Source: an uncultured Acetatifactor sp. (GTDB taxonomy: Bacteria; Bacillota; Clostridia; Lachnospirales; Lachnospiraceae). From it: a DNA stretch of 18,090 nt. The stretch lies in NCBI GenBank assembly GCA_910584435.1, contig CAJUAP010000042.1, positions 1-18,090 on the forward strand. Reading direction: 5' to 3'. Positions 14,103-18,090 of the stretch are shown piece after piece. The translations under genes were made by a program, and so were the position numbers. Every line of letters starts with the position of its first letter. Position 1 is the stretch's first letter. Below the pieces are notes generated by a model, which searched no databases, had not been told where the DNA came from, and worked only from the letters and a program-made list of their open reading frames with translations.

Positions 14103-14222
14103 AGTTCCGCAGTGCGCTTTAGCGCACTTTTCCCCTCCCAAGCCCCCTGGATCTGGAAGAATTTCCTGCCGCAGACGCGTCTGTAAATCCTTCCGGGGCT
14201 TGTCCGGTATATTGCTGTTTTT
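14103..14222 (-). repeat. Structured leader repeat, copy 2
   Basis: This is a second copy of the 13975-14093 unit, 128 bp away in the same orientation. It differs by three substitutions and one added T, and the added T shifts any reading frame. One change turns CAGATGCGTCTG into the perfect palindrome CAGACGCGTCTG on the minus strand, keeping or strengthening the inner stem. The copies are too alike to be old. Confidence 0.8.
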
Positions 14223-14247
14223 CATATGCAGCTTGATACTACCTTCT

Positions 14248-14589
14248 TTATTCCAATTCTATCTGTTCCTGTATATAGAGTGTCTCTTCAATTAACCCGA
14301 TTCCGGTGAATACAGCCCACACATAGGGGGCACCGTATACATTCAAAGTCTTAGGGCCGACAATTTCCTTTGGTGCATTTTCCCCCACTTGATCCTGGAT
14401 GAGTTTGTTATACGCCTTTTCAAAAGTACTTCTGGTAATAGAACGTTCCCTTCTGTCTGTAAACAACTCACCTCCTTTGATCGCATAAGTAAAAGGCAGT
14501 CCCTTTTTCGTCAGAAAACTTTTTCCTTCATGTTCCGTAATTACATCCCATAGATTTGAGATGGTTATCCTTGATGTATTGAGCTCCAT
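14248..14589 (-). CDS. Small uncharacterised protein, 113 residues
   Basis: I do not recognise a characterised family. ATG 14589 follows AGGAGG by six bases and a promoter lies just upstream, so the gene is real. The protein is soluble-looking, with no signal peptide or membrane segment. It has basic stretches (KKGLPFTYAIKGGELFTDRR) followed by ERSITRSTFEKAYNKLIQ, which could be a helical nucleic-acid-binding segment, and GPKTLNVYGAPYVWAVF near the end. The Gly-Pro and aromatic pattern resembles unnamed conserved proteins of Lachnospiraceae. It is the first gene of the unit leading to speE, with 292 bp of duplicated structured repeat between them. Any regulatory role is only a guess from context. 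Confidence 0.75.
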   Translation of the reverse strand: MELNTSRITISNLWDVITEHEGKSFLTKKGLPFTYAIKGGELFTDRRERSITRSTFEKAYNKLIQDQVGENAPKEIVGPKTLNVYGAPYVWAVFTGIGLIEETLYIQEQIELE

Positions 14590-14624
14590 AGGCTTCCTCC
14601 TGGCAATAACATTGCTTACTTAAA

Positions 14625-14653
14625 ATGGTACTCGCAATATAGAATATTGTCAA
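14625..14653 (-). promoter_or_regulatory. Promoter with internal dyad for the 113-residue gene and speE
   Basis: The minus strand has a consensus -35 TTGACA (14653-14648), a 17-bp spacer and TACCAT (14630-14625) as -10 (four of six). Within the spacer and -35 edge lies the dyad CAATAT-AGA-ATATTG (14635-14649), well placed for a repressor. It lies 36 bases before ATG 14589 and just past the stop of the GH2-like gene. Confidence 0.55.
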
Positions 14654-14666
14654 TGAGAAAAGTGGT

Positions 14667-15668
14667 TCAATCACAATTTGACAACAGTATTTTGTGTATT
14701 GACAGAGATGTACCGCATCCCTCCCCTTCGGCTGTCAACATAACACATGGCGTTTTAGCCGGAATTTCCCGGAATACGAATTCCTCTTCCCCTCTCTGAA
14801 ATTCAAAAAGCACACCGTCCGTATACAGCGCAACCCTGTTGGAATTGCTATAGCAGCACACAGAAAAGTTACCGCTTTTCAGCCTTTTCACACTTTCCGG
14901 AGCCAGATAGATAAAAGGCTCTTCTGTCCATTTTGCCATATATTTATAGTAAAGAGAAGCCGGATAGCGGCTGCCAGGCATAAACAAACCATTATTCACG
15001 CTGCGATAATCAGGTATATTTTCCCCAGGCTCCATCCTGACCTTCCTATCTTGATGATATACCCATTCCCCTCTTCCTTGTTCCTCCTGCACGAAAACCA
15101 GAATACCATACCGGTCACATAGTCTGCTGAATTCTAAAAAGAGCCTTGCAGGCTCTTCCTTCTTAACGCAGACACAGTTACTTCCCAACCGTTTTATCTG
15201 CTGTAAATCTTCCAATATCTGCCGCTGCCGCACAACCGCATCCCCATCAGGCAGAGAATAGAATACCGCCTTCGGAATAAAGGGCACACCATTTAACAAC
15301 AGTTCCATTTCATTGCCCGTCTTCCTGTTCCTCAGCTCCCGCAATGGAATCTGCCCTGTGAGACTGTCCATAATTCGTCCGCTGCAGTCCGTCAGAACCG
15401 CCTCCATTTCATACAAATATGGCTCCCTTTGCCCCTGCCAGAAATAAGGCTGCATAAGAATACCTTCAACCGGTTCTTCCTCCTGCAGCGCCTTCCTGCA
15501 CTCCATCACCACATTTCCCTTTCGATCTGCAAGGCAGACCCTCACGATTCCTTTCTCTTCTTCCCTTCTGTTGATAAAAAAGAAATTCCACTCCAAATAC
15601 GCTTTGGCATGTTCCAATCTGCATACTACATCCACGCCTCCGCCAGGTGCTGTTCTGTCAAAATTCAT
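14667..15668 (-). CDS. Shortened GH2-like protein without a catalytic barrel
   Basis: This protein has 333 residues from ATG 15668, eight bases after AAGAGG; the open frame continues to 15773 (ATG 15758, GTG 15773) without a ribosome site. It has an Ig-like GH2 middle domain (about 8-120), then LLLNGVPFIPKAVF and EDLQQIKRLGSNCV...PARLFLEFSRLCDRYGILVFVQEE, matching the first strands of a GH2 barrel. It then passes within about 40 residues to SLYYKYMAKWTEEPFIYLAPES and a C-terminal beta domain like those after GH2 barrels. The barrel part with the acid/base and nucleophile Glu residues is missing, as is the N-terminal jelly roll. It is probably a non-enzymatic glycan-binding derivative or a decayed beta-galactosidase/glucuronidase. 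It follows a sugar symporter gene. Confidence 0.7.
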   Translation of the reverse strand: MNFDRTAPGGGVDVVCRLEHAKAYLEWNFFFINRREEEKGIVRVCLADRKGNVVMECRKALQEEEPVEGILMQPYFWQGQREPYLYEMEAVLTDCSGRIMDSLTGQIPLRELRNRKTGNEMELLLNGVPFIPKAVFYSLPDGDAVVRQRQILEDLQQIKRLGSNCVCVKKEEPARLFLEFSRLCDRYGILVFVQEEQGRGEWVYHQDRKVRMEPGENIPDYRSVNNGLFMPGSRYPASLYYKYMAKWTEEPFIYLAPESVKRLKSGNFSVCCYSNSNRVALYTDGVLFEFQRGEEEFVFREIPAKTPCVMLTAEGEGCGTSLSIHKILLSNCD

Positions 15669-15767
15669 ACAAGCTGCCTCTTTTCTGATTCCATTGAACC
15701 CGTTGTCATAACTTATACTGACGGCCGCTAAAACTTGCCATGAATGCCCTTTATTCATTGTTACCCG

Positions 15768-15821
15768 ACTCACGAGCGAAAGCCGCCAAGGTCACCGCGG
15801 CAGATTTCACCGCTCGTGAGT
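15768..15821. repeat. Stem-loop repeat, copy B
   Basis: This 54-nt unit has perfect 11-bp ends, ACTCACGAGCG (15768-15778) and CGCTCGTGAGT (15811-15821). It matches copy A (521-574) at 45 of 54 positions; CCAAGGTCA in the middle is identical. It abuts the symporter stop codon (TAA, 15824-15822) and would form a hairpin between the symporter and GH2-like genes, where it could act as an mRNA-protecting stem or partial terminator. Confidence 0.8.
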
Positions 15822-17252
15822 TTACCTCTTCTCGCGCTGCATCTGCAGAGCAGCCGCATTTTTCTCCACTTCCTTTTTATTCAAAGGGTAGGCAAACTGA
15901 ATGATGAGAAAAACCGCCAGATAGCAGAGGCCGGGCACCAACGTAGCCACCGTATATATCCGTCCTGCCACTGCTTCCGTCTGAGCAGGCGCCTCGGATA
16001 CATACCCTATGGCAGTCAGCACAAAGCCGCCCACGCCTCCGGCCAATGCCTGCCCCACCTTCCTGGCAAAAGAATAAACCGCATAAACCGAGCCGTCCTC
16101 CCTCTTGCCTGTGGCCACTTCCTGATAATCAATAATATCCGTAATAAACGCCCAGATGATCAGATTGAACAGCCCTGTTCCTACCGTTGCCAGAAACAGA
16201 AGCACCATAAAAACCGGAATGTTCGTCAGCCGCAGGAAGAACAGCAGCAGATAAAGCACACCTGCTGCCAGCATTCCCAATGCACCTGCTTCCTTCTTGC
16301 CAAAACGCATTACAATTTTGGAGATAAACGGTGCCAGAAGCAAAGTGCCGGCTACACTGAGCACATTGACAACAGACATGGCTTTGGCATTTTTAAAATA
16401 ATCCAGAAACAGATAATTATTCATAGCCTGTCCCAGCAGACTGGCCAGCAATAACATCAATGCCGCACAGACCAGAGCAAGCAGAGGCCTGTTTTTTCCC
16501 AGGCCCTTCAGCATATCCCATACACTGTCCTTCTGCCCCTCCTTCTTATCAAAGAAAACCCGTTCCCGGCACAGGAAATAGCAAAGCCCATAACATATAA
16601 TAGAGAAAGCGCCAAATATAATTGCCGTCACGGTAAAACTCACCGGTTTCACAATCTGATTCCCTTCCATATCCGTCTCATATATAATCAAAGGCACCAA
16701 TACACCGATGACAAGTCCTGCCAGGCTGGCACCCACACTGCGAAACGTGGAAAGAGAAGCCCTTCCCTCCACATCCGGACTAATGACAGAAACCATGGAG
16801 CCGTAGGGGATATTGATTGCCGTATAGCAGAAACTGCTCCACAGCAAATACGTAATAATGACATAAGTCAGTTTTGCCCAATACACCCAATCCTTAACAA
16901 AATAGAGATACATGATAGTACTGGCCACCGCTACGGGAACAGCCATCCAGCGTATCCAGGGCCGGAAGCGGCCATCCTTTGCAGGTTTCATATGATCCAC
17001 AATACGCCCCATGGTTACATCCGTGAAGGCGTCCACAATCCTGGCCCCCAGGAAAAGCAGACCTACCACGTAACCGCTTAATCCAAGCACCTTCGTATAA
17101 AACACCATCAGATAACTGCTTGCAAAGATAAAACTGAAATCATTTCCGAAATCCCCGAACATATAGCCAATCTTATCACGAAATCCAAAAGGACGGACAG
17201 TTCCGCTGACATCTTTCTTCACATCTCCCTTGTCATCCATGCTTATTCCCAT
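15822..17252 (-). CDS. GPH-family sugar:cation symporter (MelB/YicJ-like)
   Basis: This protein has 476 residues from ATG 17252, five bases after GGAGGT; a longer frame to 17273 lacks a ribosome site. It has about twelve hydrophobic segments and the family's early motifs: KIGYMFGDFGNDF (about 27-39) and ARIVDAFTDVTMGRIVDH (about 70-87), a form of the DAxxDPxxG signature. A cytoplasmic loop follows the sixth segment. The family imports galactosides, glucuronides, xylosides and similar sugars with H+ or Na+ across the cytoplasmic membrane. The next gene is a GH2-like protein, so a beta-galactoside or beta-glucuronide is a reasonable guess. The exact sugar is not readable. Confidence 0.9.
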   Translation of the reverse strand: MGISMDDKGDVKKDVSGTVRPFGFRDKIGYMFGDFGNDFSFIFASSYLMVFYTKVLGLSGYVVGLLFLGARIVDAFTDVTMGRIVDHMKPAKDGRFRPWIRWMAVPVAVASTIMYLYFVKDWVYWAKLTYVIITYLLWSSFCYTAINIPYGSMVSVISPDVEGRASLSTFRSVGASLAGLVIGVLVPLIIYETDMEGNQIVKPVSFTVTAIIFGAFSIICYGLCYFLCRERVFFDKKEGQKDSVWDMLKGLGKNRPLLALVCAALMLLLASLLGQAMNNYLFLDYFKNAKAMSVVNVLSVAGTLLLAPFISKIVMRFGKKEAGALGMLAAGVLYLLLFFLRLTNIPVFMVLLFLATVGTGLFNLIIWAFITDIIDYQEVATGKREDGSVYAVYSFARKVGQALAGGVGGFVLTAIGYVSEAPAQTEAVAGRIYTVATLVPGLCYLAVFLIIQFAYPLNKKEVEKNAAALQMQREKR

Positions 17253-17486
17253 ATGCCACCTCCACATCGCCATTCCTATATGCCATTTGTATCCATTGAC
17301 TGTACAGCAGCACAGTACCGCTGCACATCCTTACCTTCTGCATTCAATATAGCATTTCACTCTGTGGAGAAATATATACACATTTTTACAGCTTTTCTTT
17401 ACACGCAATCAGTAAACCTATTCCTGTTTCTTCCGCCTTCCCCTATGATAATACAGATTGAGCTTCTTGTGCCAAAATGTCTATTA

Positions 17487-18090
17487 TCATTGCCTGATTT
17501 TTTCCGGAATCCATTTTCTCACCATCTGATACAGCTCTGACATATCAATAGGTTTGGACAGGAAATCACTCATGCCGGCCTGCAGATATTCCTCCTGCTG
17601 CTCCCTGGCAGTATTTGCCGTCAGGGCAATCATAGGAACCTTTTTGTAATATCCTCCCTCCAGCTTCCGGATTTCCTTCGCCGCCTCAATGCCGTTCATT
17701 ACAGGCATAAAATGATCCATAAAAATCATATCATATTCCTTCTTGCGCACCATCTCCAATGCCTGACGGCCATCCACCGCAATTTCAATCTTCATCTCAA
17801 GTGGTTTTAACATCTCCTCTGCTACCATACAGTTAATCTCATTGTCATCCACAATCAGAACACAAGCCTCCGGCACCCGGAAATCCATAGGATCGTCCGG
17901 CTTATCTTCTTTTCCGCTTACGCCTGGTTCCGCTTTTCCCTCAGCCCTTGTCTGAATGGCTTTATTGCCCACCTCAGTACCTTTGCTGCCGTCTGCCGCA
18001 GCTCCTGCCCAAGTGTCCTTACTGCTCAAAGCCATAGCTCCTGACTGTGCATCCTTACTGCTTCCTGCCGCAGCTCCTGCCTGTGCATCC
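17487..18090 (-). CDS. Hybrid histidine kinase, C-terminal receiver domain (partial at edge)
   Basis: The frame runs to the window edge without a stop, so this is the end of a longer protein. The last 130 or so residues are a receiver domain: VLIVDDNEIN (acidic pair), FMDHFMPVMNG with the phospho-acceptor Asp, ALTAN and LSKPID with the conserved Lys. The tail ends shortly after, without an output domain, as in hybrid sensor kinases. Before it lies a low-complexity linker of about 65 residues made of 12-residue repeats (DAQAGAAAGSSK, DAQSGAMALSSK, DTWAGAAADGSK), which strongly suggests a flexible tether to a kinase core outside the window. An internal ATG at 18035 is not a likely start. The gene is in the same direction as the symporter and ends 234 bp before it. 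Confidence 0.85.
   Translation of the reverse strand, partial: DAQAGAAAGSSKDAQSGAMALSSKDTWAGAAADGSKGTEVGNKAIQTRAEGKAEPGVSGKEDKPDDPMDFRVPEACVLIVDDNEINCMVAEEMLKPLEMKIEIAVDGRQALEMVRKKEYDMIFMDHFMPVMNGIEAAKEIRKLEGGYYKKVPMIALTANTAREQQEEYLQAGMSDFLSKPIDMSELYQMVRKWIPEKIRQ

Noticed and set aside
13956..14225. N-terminal extension of spermidine synthase to 376 residues
   Set aside because: It is translated repeat: two near-identical non-coding units differ by a frame-shifting base, whereas ATG 13955 has AAGGAGGT and gives the normal family length and N-terminus.
17445..17490. ATGATAATA/TATTATCAT dyad at the end of the hybrid kinase gene as a terminator
   Set aside because: The 28-nt loop is long, the stem is AT-rich and no T run follows; kept only as a note.

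Overview
The window looks like chromosome of a gut-type Firmicute, most likely a Lachnospiraceae/Clostridia relative. The grounds are strong AGGAGG ribosome sites, A/T-rich promoters, protein families typical of that group (GPH sugar symporter, BcrA-type ABC with a one-TM histidine kinase, WbsX protein, Tn916-type integrase) and many small structured intergenic repeats. This is inferred from gene content; no rRNA or other marker is present. No tRNA, rRNA or CRISPR array was seen.

Layout. 1-119 is the 3' end of a Tn916-type tyrosine recombinase, followed by likely integrase arm sites and an AT-rich stretch that should hold the element's right end (120 to about 420). From 7615 down to 612 runs a minus-strand cluster: WbsX-like (GH99-like) protein, family-2 glycosyltransferase, two ABC half-exporters, a Pol-beta-type nucleotidyltransferase split by an in-frame TAG, and a VOC-fold protein. 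It reads as an exporter/tailoring locus for a glycosylated or peptide product, with no obvious scaffold synthase. It carries two amber codons and may be decaying.

From 11692 down to 7993 is a second minus-strand operon: OmpR-type regulator, BcrA-type ATPase, ABC-2 permease, one-TM histidine kinase, closed by a clear terminator. This is the usual plan of an antimicrobial-peptide sensing and detoxification module. Between regulator and ATPase lie four phased regulator half-sites with a -10 box, then a roughly 150-bp array of CATGCAGCTTT-like units at 10-11 bp spacing.

12162-12860 (plus) is a metallophosphoesterase, followed by a 22-bp tandem repeat. From 14653 down to 13095 a promoter with a consensus -35 drives an unknown 113-residue protein and spermidine synthase, separated by two tandem copies of a structured repeat. 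The synthase has Ala in place of the catalytic Asp of its DSTDP motif. From 17252 down to 14667 come a GPH sugar:cation symporter and a shortened GH2-like protein without a catalytic barrel. The right edge holds the receiver end of a hybrid histidine kinase.

The most notable content is non-coding: a 148-bp MITE-like element with 8-bp target duplications, a 99-bp element with TA ends, a three-copy hairpin repeat family whose stems differ while loops are kept, the duplicated structured leader before speE, and the phased array in the ABC operon. The broken or altered genes (two ambers, the Asp-to-Ala change, the barrel-less GH2) are the main protein-level oddities.
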